From CAWFKS01 sp963816435 (GTDB lineage Bacteria; Pseudomonadota; Alphaproteobacteria; Rhizobiales; Rhizobiaceae): a stretch of 62,624 nt of DNA. Below are positions 39,237 to 49,699 of the stretch, in pieces. The notes under the pieces were generated by a model. It had not been told where the DNA came from. It ran no database searches and saw only the letters and a list, made by a program, of their open reading frames with translations. A program made the translations under genes and the position numbers. The stretch's first letter is position 1, and the number at the start of each line of letters is the position of its first letter. The stretch lies in the NCBI GenBank assembly GCA_963816435.1, contig CAWFKS010000022.1:1-62624 (forward strand), written 5' to 3'.

Positions 39237-40341
39237 GCAAAGCCCGGCCGCTGCGCGTACTGTGCGTGGTGCCGCGCGGTCTTTCGGGGCGCGGCGGCAT
39301 CGAGACGCTCTTCTCACACGTGCGCGAGAGCCTGGAAAAGCACCCCGACGCCGGCATCCGCATGCGCTTCGTCACCTCGCGCGGCGACGCGGCCGGCAAG
39401 GGCTGGGTGCTGCGCTTTCCCTTCGCCTTCCTCACTTATGCCTTCGTGCTGGCAACCGGCCGCTTCGACGTGGTGCACCTCAACACCGCCACCGACGCCT
39501 CGACATGGCGAAAGACGATGATGGCGGGGCTGGCGCGGCTGTTCGGGGCGGCGGTGGTGGTGCATTTCCACGGCTCCGCTTTCCCGAAGCCCGGCGAGCG
39601 GCGCGCCTCGTGGGTGGCGATGCTCGGGCGCCTCTTCCAGCGTGCCGACGCGGTGATCGTGCTCGGCACTTACTGGCGCGACTTCATCGCGAGCTTCTAC
39701 AGCATGCCGGAAGACAGGTTCGACGTGGTGGCGAACGGAGTTGCCGATTTCGCGCCAGATGCGCCCGCGCAGCGGAAACCGCAGACGCCGGTGACGCTTC
39801 TGTTTGCCGGCAATCTCACGCCCGCCAAGGGCGCCGGCGTGCTGCTGGAAGCACTGGCGCATGATGCCGGACGATCTGCCTGCATGGCAGGCCATTTTCG
39901 CCGGCACCGGCGACGTCGACGGGTTCCGCGCCCGCGCCGCCGAGGCGGGGCTTTCCGGACGCGTAACCTTCACCGGCTGGCTATCGCGCGAGAAAATCCT
40001 GCCGCTCTACCGGGATGCCGACATCGTCGTGCTGCCGTCGCGCAACGAGGTGCTTCCGGTCTGCCTGCTGGAAGGCGCCTGCGCGGGTGCGGCGCTGGTC
40101 GCGACGCCAGTCGGCTCGGTGCCCGACGTCATGACGGACGGCGAAAACGGCTTTCTTGTGCCAATCGACGATGCACGCTGCGCTCGCGACCAAGCTGGCG
40201 GAACTGGTCGCAGACCGGCAGCGCCGTGAGGCGTTCCGGTCGGCCTCGCGAAAGGCCTACGAAAAGAGCTTCAGCCTGGACGACATGATCGCCGGTTTCG
40301 AGCGCGTCTATCGCAAGGCCTTGGCGCGGCAGGGAAAATAG
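39233..40341 (+). pseudogene. glycosyltransferase family 4, two frameshifts
   Basis: This GT-B fold enzyme of about 369 residues starts at GTG 39233 overlapping the previous stop (GTGA). The N-terminal domain has VLCVVPRGLSGRGGIETL and VVVHFHGSAFPK. An extra base near 39860 shifts the frame to MPDDLPAWQAIFAGTG and VLPSRNEVLPVCLLEGACAG, the donor-sugar E-x7-E region. A second extra A near 40175 shifts to ALATKLAELVADRQRREAFR, ending at 40341. It should transfer a sugar from a nucleotide donor. It ends 1 nt before the oppositely oriented asnB-like gene. Confidence 0.8.
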
Positions 40342-40342
40342 C

Positions 40343-42252
40343 TCAGGCGGATTTTGCCAGGCCCGCCGTCAGTTCCTCACGGTCCAGCACCGGCCGGAAG
40401 ATACGGAAGAACTGCTCGAGATTGGCGAGCGCCCACAGCACTTTTTCGTGGTTCTGCCGCTCCTCCATGTGCTCGGCCATGAGCCGGTCGATCTCGTGCG
40501 GGCGGCAGACCGGCGCACGGTCGAGTCCCGGCTCTGCAGCAGGTCGCGCATGCGTTCGGCCAGGCCGGTGCGGAACCACTGCTCCACCGGCACCCGGAAG
40601 CCGACCTTCTTTCGCGTCACGATCTCGTTCGGCAGGATGTCGGCGGCGAGTGCGCGCAGCACGCGCTTTCCCTTCGGCGCGCCGGTGAGGAATCGGTCGG
40701 GGAAGCGCGCCACCAGCGCGGCCAGTTCCTTGTCCATGAAGGGCATGCGCCCCTCGATCGAACCGGCCATCATCATGCGGTCGCCGCGCTCCAGCAGATT
40801 GTCGGGCAGCCATGACGTCTGGTCGAAATGCAGCATCCGCTTCAGCGGACTGGCGATACCTGCCGCAAATGGCGTCTGGTCAAGGGCGCGCGCTGCCGGT
40901 GGGCCGTCGTAGAGGGCTGCACCCAGCCGCGCGTCGGCACCGAACCAGGCCGCCATGCGCGCCTCGTCGTCGCGAATACCGGCGGTCGCCGACAATATCT
41001 TGAGCCGGCGAAATGCGTAAGGCAGCGCGCGCGTACCCGGTTCAAGCACGTGCTCGTGAAGCGCGGCGGGAACCAGCGCCTGATAGCGCACGACCCACGG
41101 CTCGGCGCGATGCTTGGGATAGCCGCCGAGAAGCTCGTCGGCTCCCTCGCCCGTCAGAACCATCTTGACCGACTGCGATGCCATCTTCGACAGAAGCAGC
41201 ACCGGCAGATCGGACGGTTCGGCCACCGGCGCGCCACGCCGCAGCACGGCTTCCTCCCAGGCATCGGCGAAGGCGCGCTCGCCGACGGCAAGCTCGTGAT
41301 GGTCCGTGCCGAAGGCGTCGGCAACCTGCCGCGCGTAGGGAAGCTCGGAGGAGCCCGGCACGTCGAACCCGACGGAGAAGGTCGAGACCGGCCGGTCCAT
41401 GTGCCGGCTCATCAGCGCGACGATGGTCGATGAATCAATCCCGCCCGAAAGGTAGGCGCCGAACGGCGCGTCGGAGCGCAGCCTCAGCCGCACGGATTCG
41501 TCGAGCTTGTCGGCAAACAGCCGCACCGCCTCGTCGAAATCGGAAATGTCCGGCTCGATGCGCGAGAACGGCGTCGTGAAGTGCCGCTCGGTGCGCACAT
41601 TCGCGCCCTCGAACACCATGTAGCAGCCTGGCGGCAGCTTGTTTATGCCACGGAAGAACGTCGCCGGGCCGGGAACGTATCGGTAGGACAGGAACTCGCG
41701 CAGCGAATCGTAGTCGAGCCGGTCGTCGACGCCGGGAAAATTGCGGAGCGGCTCGATCTCGGAGGCGAAGGCATGAAAGCCCTCGCCGGCCGCGACGAAG
41801 AGCGGCTTCTTGCCGAAGGCGTCGCGCGCCGCCACCAGCCGGCCATCGCGATTGTCCCACAGGAGGAAGGCATACATGCCGTCGAAACGGGCGAAGCAGT
41901 CGGGACCCCATGTCCGCCAGGCCTCAAGCACCACCTCGGTGTCGCCGGCGGTGGTGAAGCGGCAGCCCGCGGCGCGCAACTCGTCGCGCAGTTCGATGTA
42001 GTTGTAGATCTCGCCGTTGTAGACGATCGTGAAGCGGCCGTCGTGGCTGTGCATCGGCTGCGGGCTGCCGTCGATGTCGACGATCGACAGGCGACGGTGG
42101 CCGAGCCCGACGCGCCAATCGCCGTCGGGGCTTTGCGCAAGGTAGGTGCCGCGCCCGTCCGGGCCGCGATGCGCCAGAAGATCGGTGCCGGTGTCGAGCG
42201 CACGGGCAAGATCGAGGCGGGCGCGTGCGTGGAAGCCGAAGACGCCGCACAT
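40343..42252 (-). CDS. asnB: asparagine synthase (glutamine-hydrolysing), indel near 3' end
   Basis: This is a protein of about 637 residues. The N-terminal glutaminase starts Met-Cys-Gly-Val-Phe, so Cys2 is the nucleophile; IVYNGEIYNYIELRDEL follows. The synthetase domain has the ATP pyrophosphatase loop YLSGGIDSSTIVAL and LTGEGADELLGGYPKHR. Near 40515 the frame shifts; the natural tail (RPHEIDRLMAEHMEERQNH) lies in the next frame and ends at 40343. In the assembled frame the stop is at 40369. In polysaccharide loci such AsnB paralogues are thought to amidate a uronic acid or amino-acid substituent rather than make free asparagine. Confidence 0.85.
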
Positions 42253-42265
42253 GATGGGTGCTCCC

Positions 42266-43549
42266 CTAGCTCTCGCCGCCGCGCGGCGCGGTGCGGCCCT
42301 GCGGCGCGGACGGAAGCGCATGGCTCGCGGTCGCCTTCGCCCTGGCCTTTGAAGTGCCGGCGAACAATGCCTCGTAGGCGGCCAGCAGCTTCGGCGCCTC
42401 GTGCGTCCAGGCGAGTTCCCTGTGCACGCGCTCGCGGCCGAGCGCGCCCATCTCGGCGCGGCGTTCCGGGTCGTCGAGAAGCTCGGCGATGCGATCGCCG
42501 AAATCAGCCGGATCGGTGCAGTCGGCATAGAGCGACGACGCGCCTGCCGAAAAGCGGCCCTCGGTCAGGTCGTACTGCACGATCGGCTTGCCGAGCGCCA
42601 TGTATTCCATGATCTTGTTCATGGTCGACTTGTCGTTCATCGCCGTCGGCCGGTCCGGATTGACGCAGACATCGGACGTCGACAGCGCCGAAAACAGCGT
42701 CTCGTCGGGGCAGCGGCCGGTGAAGGTGACGTAGTCCGACAGGCCGCGTTCACCGGCTTCGGCGACGATCGCGTCGAGCTCCGGCCCGCCACCGCAGACG
42801 ACGAACTGGATGTCCTCGCGCTTCTTCTCGCGCACCAGGTGATCGACGGAATCGAGCAGCAGGTCGAGACCTTCCTGGCGGCCAATGACGCCGACATAGC
42901 CGACTACATATTTGCGGCCGTTGCGCCATTTGGCGTCGGGTGCGACCTCGCGCACCCGGTCGAGATTCGGTCCGGAGCGCACGATGTGGACCTTGTCTGG
43001 ATCCATCCCGCCGCGCGTGATCGCGATCTCGCGGTAGCTCTCGTTGGTGGCGATCGAGCGGTTTGCGACCTTGAAGGACAGCCGCTCCAGCCACAGCATC
43101 AGCTTCCAGCCGAAATCGCGGCGGCCGAACTTGGCCTCGTAGAGTTCGGGATTGATGTCGTGGTGGTCGAAGATGAACTTCTTGCCGAACAGGCGATAGA
43201 AGCCGCCGATCAGGAAGATCGTGTCGGGCGGGTTACAGGCGTGCACGGCGTCGAAGCCGCGCTGCCAGGCGACCTTCAGCGACAGCGCGAATTCCCAGAA
43301 CAGCGCCAGCCCGTATTCGAGCGCGTAGCCGAGCGGACCGGCGGCGTCGAGCGGCAGCGGATGACGGTAGATGTGGACGCCGTCGATCTCCTCGTAGGAT
43401 GCGGTCGCATCCTTGCCTTTCGGGCAGATCACCGAGACCTCGTAGCCGGCATTGACCAGCGTCGTGGCCTCCGACCAGACCCGCCTGTCGAAGGGGACCG
43501 GCAGGTTCTCGACGATTATGAGGACGCGCCTACCAGTTGATGCCGTCAT
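42266..43549 (-). CDS. glycosyltransferase family 4 (WcaJ/WbuB-like)
   Basis: This 427-residue GT-B fold enzyme has an N-terminal domain beginning RRVLIIVENLPVPFDRRVW and FIFDHHDINPELY, typical of WbuB-type capsule glycosyltransferases. The C-terminal domain has VVGYVGVIGRQEGLDLLL and MEYMALGKPIVQYDLTEGR, with the E-x-G/P-x motif binding the nucleotide sugar. Acts at the cytoplasmic face on lipid-linked intermediates. Start ATG 43549 overlaps the sugar dehydrogenase stop by 20 nt; its stop is 13 nt from the asnB-like start. It is therefore the second gene of a tight leftward operon. Confidence 0.88.
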   Translation of the reverse strand: MTASTGRRVLIIVENLPVPFDRRVWSEATTLVNAGYEVSVICPKGKDATASYEEIDGVHIYRHPLPLDAAGPLGYALEYGLALFWEFALSLKVAWQRGFDAVHACNPPDTIFLIGGFYRLFGKKFIFDHHDINPELYEAKFGRRDFGWKLMLWLERLSFKVANRSIATNESYREIAITRGGMDPDKVHIVRSGPNLDRVREVAPDAKWRNGRKYVVGYVGVIGRQEGLDLLLDSVDHLVREKKREDIQFVVCGGGPELDAIVAEAGERGLSDYVTFTGRCPDETLFSALSTSDVCVNPDRPTAMNDKSTMNKIMEYMALGKPIVQYDLTEGRFSAGASSLYADCTDPADFGDRIAELLDDPERRAEMGALGRERVHRELAWTHEAPKLLAAYEALFAGTSKARAKATASHALPSAPQGRTAPRGGES

Positions 43550-44843
43550 AGATCCCCGCCACCTGCTCTGGATTCGGAAGCCGCGCCATGTCGAGCAGCA
43601 CCTGGTCGGGGCGCAGCCTCTCCACCACTTCCTCGTATTCGGCCGAAAGGCTTGTCGCCACGACGATGTCTGCATGCTCGACGACGTCGTCGACGGTCGG
43701 CACCATCAGCTGGGTGACGTGCGGAATGGCGTTCATCAGGTAGGCGCGGTTGGCGCCGACAAGCCGCGCCAGGGTGACGTTGCGGTCGAAGATGCGAATG
43801 TCGCAGCCCTTGCCGATCAGGCGCTCGATGAGCTCGAGATAGGGGCTTTCGCGCAGGTCGTCGGTGCCGGCCTTGAAGGAGAAGCCGAGGAAGCCGACCT
43901 TCTTCTTGCCATAGCCCAGCACCCAGTCGAGCGCCCGCTCGATCTGTTGCCTGTTCGACGGCATCAGGCTCTGCAGCAGCGGCGCCGTGACATCGTGCTC
44001 CTGGGCGTAGGCGTTGATGGCGCGCACGTCCTTGGGCAGGCAGGAGCCGCCGAAGGCGTAGCCCGGCAGCAGGTAGGCTTCCGAGATGTTGAGCTTGGTG
44101 TCGGCAAAGAACACCTTCATCAGCTCGTGGCTGTCGACGCCCGCGGCCTTGCAGATATTGCCGATCTCGTTGCCGAAGGCGACCTTGAGGGCGTGCCAGG
44201 TGTTGTCGGTGTATTTCACCAGCTCGGCCAGCCGCGGCTCGACGACGAGCAGCTTGCCCGGCAGGTCGCGATAGAGCTCGATCAGCCGCTCGCGGGTGAT
44301 CTCGTCAGCCGCGCCGATCACCGTCTTGGCGGGATTGTTGAAGTCGGCGACGGCCGACCCCTCGCGCATGAACTCGGGATTGGAGGCGACGCCGAACGTG
44401 TCGCCGAGCTTCTTGGACGAGGCCTGCTCCAGCGACGGCACGACGATCTCGGCCAGCGTTCCGGGCAGCACGGTGGAGCGCACCACGACGGAATGGAAGC
44501 TGTTCTTGCCGGCCAGCACGCCGCCGATCTCGCGCGAAACCGCCTCGATGGCACGAAGGTCGAGCGATCCGTTCGGTTTGGAAGGCGTGCCGACGCACAG
44601 GAGCGAAAGGTCGCTGCCCAGCACCGCCTCCTCGGCGGAACGCGTGGCGCGCAGCCTGCCGGCGGAAACGTTCGACTGGACCAGCTCGCCGATATCCTTC
44701 TCGATGATCGGGCTGGAGCCGCCGTTGATGAGATCGACCTTGGCTTCGCTCAGGTCGCAGCCGATGACTTCATGGCCGCGCTCGGCCAGGGCCGCCGCGC
44801 AAACGGTGCCCACATATCCCAGTCCGAAAATCGAAAGCTTCAT
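43530..44843 (-). CDS. nucleotide-sugar dehydrogenase, AlgD/GDP-mannose 6-dehydrogenase-like
   Basis: This 437-residue enzyme oxidises a UDP- or GDP-hexose twice to the uronic acid with NAD. The start is MKLSIFGLGYVGTVCAAALAE. It has VVVRSTVLPGTL, NPEFMREGSAV and the catalytic cysteine in YAFGGSCLPKDVRA. The sequence follows Pseudomonas AlgD closely over these stretches, more so than UDP-glucose dehydrogenases, so GDP-mannuronate is the favoured product. That suggests a mannuronate-type or related acidic polysaccharide. ATG 44843 is used because the family starts there. Confidence 0.85.
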   Translation of the reverse strand: MKLSIFGLGYVGTVCAAALAERGHEVIGCDLSEAKVDLINGGSSPIIEKDIGELVQSNVSAGRLRATRSAEEAVLGSDLSLLCVGTPSKPNGSLDLRAIEAVSREIGGVLAGKNSFHSVVVRSTVLPGTLAEIVVPSLEQASSKKLGDTFGVASNPEFMREGSAVADFNNPAKTVIGAADEITRERLIELYRDLPGKLLVVEPRLAELVKYTDNTWHALKVAFGNEIGNICKAAGVDSHELMKVFFADTKLNISEAYLLPGYAFGGSCLPKDVRAINAYAQEHDVTAPLLQSLMPSNRQQIERALDWVLGYGKKKVGFLGFSFKAGTDDLRESPYLELIERLIGKGCDIRIFDRNVTLARLVGANRAYLMNAIPHVTQLMVPTVDDVVEHADIVVATSLSAEYEEVVERLRPDQVLLDMARLPNPEQVAGIYDGINW

Positions 44844-44942
44844 GATCCCCGCCCTGACCTTTGCCGCCGGCCGTACCGACAGCGTCCCAGGCGCTCCCAA
44901 CGTGCAAAAGACAGCTGCCCTTCTACACGCGGTAGGTAAAGT

Positions 44943-46911
44943 TCAGCTTAGCGGGTTAAGTCGAATTGTGCTGTTCCAGCGCATTGCCGCGGCCGGAGCG
45001 CGGAAAACCACCGTCACGGCCGGTCTCAGCACGCCGAAAGCCGGCGAATGAAAGCCGCGGCCGCTCTCCTCGTCGCCGCGCACCAGCTCGACCGCCGCAG
45101 CCTTCGGCGCCTCGATGTCGATCTCGGGTCGACCGTCGCGGCTGACCCTGACCGTCCCGCCGTCGATCTCCGCATCGAGCTCCGGCGCCAGCAGGTAGGC
45201 GATCTCGACATGATCGGCGTGCAGGGTGCCGGTCAGCGTGTCGGCGATCGTGAAGCCATCTTCGGTTTCGGTGACGGAACGGTGATGGATCACGCCGAAG
45301 CGCTTCTCGTAGCCGTCATGCGCGGCCGCGACCGAGAACGGTGTTCCGTCCGGACGACGCTCCAACCGGGCGTTCGCCCGGTTCGGCATCCAGTTGAACG
45401 CGCCCGACGGCTCGCTCTGGCTGGCGCCGTCGATTGTCAGCGTGTTGTGGACCTCGGTGACGCGGAAGCGTCGGCGGTTGTCGCCCTCCGAGTGGTAGAG
45501 ATAGGTGCCGGCGTCGACGAGAACGGGTTTGCCGTCGAGCGACAGCCATACCGACAAGCGCGTCTGCATGCCCGTGCGCGGCAAGCGCGCCGAACCCTAG
45601 CGGCCCGTGGTCGAAGACGAGATGCGCGCGCCTGCCGGCGACGCGACCGCGGCGGATCGTGTAGCCGCCTGCCTCGAAGATGACCGCGCCGTCGCGCGGC
45701 GTGGCGCCGCCGGCGGCCGCGTCGAACACCACGTCTCGCCAATGCGCATCCCGCGGTCCCGTCGCTATTTCCTCCATACCGGCCAGGCCGGCGACCGACG
45801 CAGCGATCGAGGCGATATAGCGCGGCTCGGGCGAGCCGAAGGCCATGAGCACGCGGCTCTCGTCGTCGTCGCCGATCGCCGGGGCATGGCCGGCATCGTC
45901 GAGGAAGTGCGGCAGCGCGGCCGCGGCCGCCGCAAGCCGCTCGCGCACCGCCCGGGGGGATCGTGTCGCGACCGAGCGCGGCGAAGCCCAGCGCCAGCAT
46001 CTCCAGCGTGAAGGCGCTGTAGGCCGGCGACTGCTCCTTGCCGATGCCGTCCTCGAAGAACAGCGCCAGCGTCCGGTCCTCGAGATGCGCCCGGCCGGTT
46101 TCCAGCCAGTCCGTCGCCGCCTCGTGGCCGGGCAGCAGCCTTGCTGCCAACACCAGGCCCATTGCCTCGGCGACGAGGTGATTGTTCGCCGACGAATAAA
46201 GCGAGGGGAAGCGCGCCAGCCAGGTGCCGGCTGCCGCCGCCATCGCCGCCAGCCGCTCGCCGGTGGCGATGTCGATCCATGGCGCCAGTGCCGTCGCCAC
46301 GACCGACAGGGAGGCGAGCCGCAGGCCGGATTCGATGCCGGAATACCAGCTGACACCGCGACCGGGCGGATTCGCCTCCATCCATGTGTCGAGCGAGCCG
46401 AGAAGCGCCTCGGCCAGCGCTGCATCACCGGTGCGGCGTGCGTGCAGCGCTGGTGCGGCCAGGAAATGAAGGCGGTTTGCCTCGGCGACGTATTTGACGT
46501 CGCCGCGTCCGCCCTCGAAGCGAAAATCGACATCGAACGTCGAAAGCTCCGCGCCGGGCCAGTCGCGTCCGCTTACCGGATCGAGTGTCCAGATTGCGCG
46601 GTCGACGCGGCCCGAACGATCCAGAATCGTGCCCGGCCAGTCTCGGTTGAGCAGCCGCAGTCGGCCGGAGGCGAAGGCATGGGCGGCTCGTTCGAGCTGG
46701 CGCGCGATGTCGCTCGTGGAAGATCGGGATCGAACAGCTTGTCGTAGATGGCGAGCGGCTCGGGTCGTGCGCCCGCCTCGCGGAAGCGATCCCAGGAGCC
46801 CGGCTCGCGCCGCGCGGCGCGGCGCCGGAGCTGTTCGCGAACGCGATGGCGGATTTCGCCCCGTTCCATGACGGCGAGCCGCCGCACATACCAGCCCAAC
46901 CGCTTCGACAT
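44943..46911 (-). pseudogene. heparinase II/III family protein, three frameshifts
   Basis: This is a uronate-polysaccharide lyase-like protein of about 655 residues. From ATG 46911: MSKRLGWYVRRLAVMERGEI. Breaks occur near 46718 (one base missing), 45956 (a run of six G) and 45557 (one extra base). Pieces in order include RDWPGTILDRSGRVDRAIW, SANNHLVAEAMGL, AAHGHADA and LVDAGTYLYHSEGDNRRRFR; the last two correspond to the catalytic HxHxD-like region and the C-terminal beta-sheet domain. It could degrade or trim the same polymer, which contains a uronic acid if the AlgD-like enzyme is active. Faces the GH5 gene head to head. Confidence 0.8.
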
Positions 46912-47075
46912 GGTCGACAGCTAGCAGAGCCGCAAACGCTTGCCAATTGCGCCTGGCGTCCGGAGACAGGTGGACGGCGCTAACCTTAACGCCGGAAAGC
47001 CAGGTGCTGCAGGTCGCGACCCCGGCCCGTCCGACCTATCTTCAAACTCAGGTTCTTTACCCGGGAGATTGTCCG

Positions 47076-48345
47076 TTGGCCCTGACACGGCGAGAGTTCC
47101 TGGCCGCCTCGGCGGCCGCGCCGCTCCTCCTTTCGGCGGGTTCCGGGCGCGCCTCGGTGAAGCCAAAGCCGGCGTTCCGGCGCGGCGGCGCCATCCACAC
47201 GATGATGAACTGGGGCGCACTGGTGGAAGGAGCGCCCGGCACCTATGCCGCGCGTCCGTTCGATGCACCGCGCAACGAGTTTCCCATACTGCTGGTCGAT
47301 TCCTTCGCGCAGGCAGGCTTCGACTATGTCCGCCTGACCCTCGATGTCGGACCGTTCATGCAACTCCAGGGATCCGACCGCGAGGCACTGCACAAAAGGC
47401 TCCTCGACAATATCGCGCTGTTCCACGCGCGCGGCCTCGGCGTCATCGTCGATTGCCACCCGGTCGAGCAGGTTCCGACCTATTCCGTGCAGTCGATCCT
47501 CGACGACCTGCAGGGACCGGTCTTTGCCGGCTACACGGAGATGGTCGGGCGGCTGGCCGCGCTGCTTTCGGGCGTGACCACCGGCCGTATCGCGCTGGAA
47601 CTGATGAACGAGCCGGCGATGGACAACACCCGCCACTCCACCCAGGTGAAGGTTTGGGGTGCGGCGCAATTGGTGCTGCACGACGCCGCACGCCGCGCCG
47701 CGCCCGACCTGACACTGGTGCTGACCGGAGCGGACTATGGCGGCATTTCGGGGCTGACCGACCTCGACCCGGCACCGTATCGGGGCAGTGACGTGCTCTA
47801 TTCCTACCACTACTACATGCCGCTTTCGTTCACCCACCAGGGCATCGACCCCGGCTCGCTAGACTACGATTTCGCGCCGTGGATCGTCGACCTTCCCTAT
47901 CCGGCCGGCGCGCTGGCGCCCGACGAGATCGCGCGGCGCGTGGAGGCGCGGATCGCGTCCTATCCTGGACTGGATGCGGCGGGAAAGACGGCGGCGCGTC
48001 GCCAGGCCAACCGGGTGCTCGGCGAATTCTTCGCCGATCCCTGGGATGGCGAGCGCGTCGCCGCCGATTTCGCGCGGGTGACAGATTGGGCTGCCCGCAA
48101 CGGCATCGCCCACGAGCGCATCGTGCTCGGCGAATGCGGGGTGACGCGGCGCGGGCCGGACTTCACCGGCGCCCCGCCGGAATCGCGCCGACGCTGGCTG
48201 GCCGACGTCGCTGGCCTCGCCTCGGCGGCCGGTTTCGGCTGGGCACTGTGGGAGATCAACGGCCGCGAGTTCGGCATCATGGATCCGGACAATCCGACGC
48301 GGGTCGATCCCGAAATCGTGGCAGCGGTCGGGCCTGACCGGCTGA
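47076..48345 (+). CDS. glycoside hydrolase family 5 (cellulase-like), Tat-exported
   Basis: This is a protein of about 420 residues. TTG 47076 is the likely start, with GGGAGA 7 nt upstream. It gives LALTRREFLAASAAAP, a twin-arginine leader, so the folded enzyme is exported. The (beta/alpha)8 domain has LELMNEPAMD (acid/base Glu) and VLGECGVTRRG (nucleophile Glu), both GH5 marks. The assembled frame runs on after VDPEIVAAVG, but removing one G near 48330 gives GLTG and a TGA at 48343-48345, a natural end 7 nt before the convergent glycosyltransferase stop. Probably trims or releases the locus polysaccharide. Confidence 0.8.
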
Positions 48346-48352
48346 GACCCGA

Positions 48353-49698
48353 TCAGGAGGAGGCGCGAGCCTCGGCGGCCGGTGCGCCGGTAGCGGCTTC
48401 GTCGTTCCCGCAGCAGCGACAGATAGACATGCTCGACATTGTCGGCGAGCCGCGCGTAGTCGCGATTGGCCTTGACCCATGCGGGTCCCTTGGCCCCCAT
48501 GGCCTCGGCCTTGCGGGGGTTGCCGAAGAGGCGCGCCACGCCCTCGGCCATCGCCTCGCCGGAAAACGCGGTGACGATCCCGGCCCCGCTGCCGTTTACC
48601 ACCTCGCTCTGGTCGTAGTGGACGGTGGCCACGACCGGCCGCGCCATCGCCAGGTATTCGACCAGCTTGGTGGGCGTGGCCACTTGCTGGGCGGGGTCCA
48701 TCTCGAACGGCGAGAGACATACATCGACGCGGCGGATATAGGCGAGCGCCTCGGCGAGCGGCAGGCGGCCGGTGAAGATGACGCGGTCGCGCACGCCGAG
48801 CTTCGTCGAGGAGCTTATCGACGTTTTCGCGCTCATATTCGGGCACCGTTCCGATGATGACGAGCACCGCGTCGTGACCTTGCGCGACAAGGCGCGCCAG
48901 CGCCTGGTAGGCAAGCTGCGCAGTGACGTTCAGCACGTCGGCGCACATGTAGGCCATGGATTTCCGGCCGGTCAGGCGCGGATCGTCGACCGGCTCTATG
49001 TTCGCGGGATTGTAGCGCTCGGTCGAAACGCCCATCGGCACCGCCGTCATCTTGGAGACCGGGATTCCGTGCTCGGCGACCCGTTCGCGCATGCGCTTCG
49101 ACTGGACCACCACGTGATCGGCCATCGGCAGCACGAGGCGAAAGAACACGGCGGAGCCGAACAGCGCATAGGCGAGACGAACCGCGCGCGCCGGAAGGCT
49201 CATCGGAACGAGATTGCCGAGCGCGATGCGCTTGCGCGCCTCCAGCACCGGATAGCTCATCCAGAACACGAACGGCTTGCCGGAGAGCCGCGCCGCGAGT
49301 GCGAAGCCGAGGCCCCAGAACGGCTGGTCGCGCACCTGAACGAGGTCGTACTCGCCTCGCAGGACCCTCCAGGCGAGCCTGAAGCGCATCCAGTGCTCCG
49401 ACAGGCGGAACTTCAGCCGGCCGAAGCGTCCGGCCGTGTCACGCCGAGGAACGAAAAAACGCTCGGCGCCGCGATCGTCGATGAACTCGTCGCCGTCGGC
49501 GACCGGCCGCAGGCACCAGTCGATCTTCAGTCCGCGCGAAACGAGGTGATTGGAGAACAGCTCGACGAGATCGACCCGGAAGGCCGGGTAGTCGTCGGGC
49601 GCGACGAACAGCATGCGGCAACCGCCGAGGCGCGACGATTTCGCTGGAGCAGGCTCGGCCGCCTCGGTCCTCTCGGCGAGCATCGCGTTCGTCCTCAT
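48353..49698 (-). pseudogene. glycosyltransferase family 4, two frameshifts
   Basis: The product is about 448 residues. From ATG 49698 the frame has MLFVAPDDYPAFRVDLVELF, VQVRDQPFWGLGFALAARL and VVVQSKRMRERVAEHGIP. Near 48810 one extra base moves to LGVRDRVIFTGRLPLAEALA and SPFEMDPAQQVATPTKLVEY, the donor-binding half. A further extra A near 48406 would restore a natural end at TGA 48355-48353; without it the frame runs far into the opposite-strand hydrolase. GT-B fold, substrate unknown. ATG 49698 follows the stop of the acetyltransferase gene by one base, so the pair is coupled. Confidence 0.78.
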
Positions 49699-49699
49699 C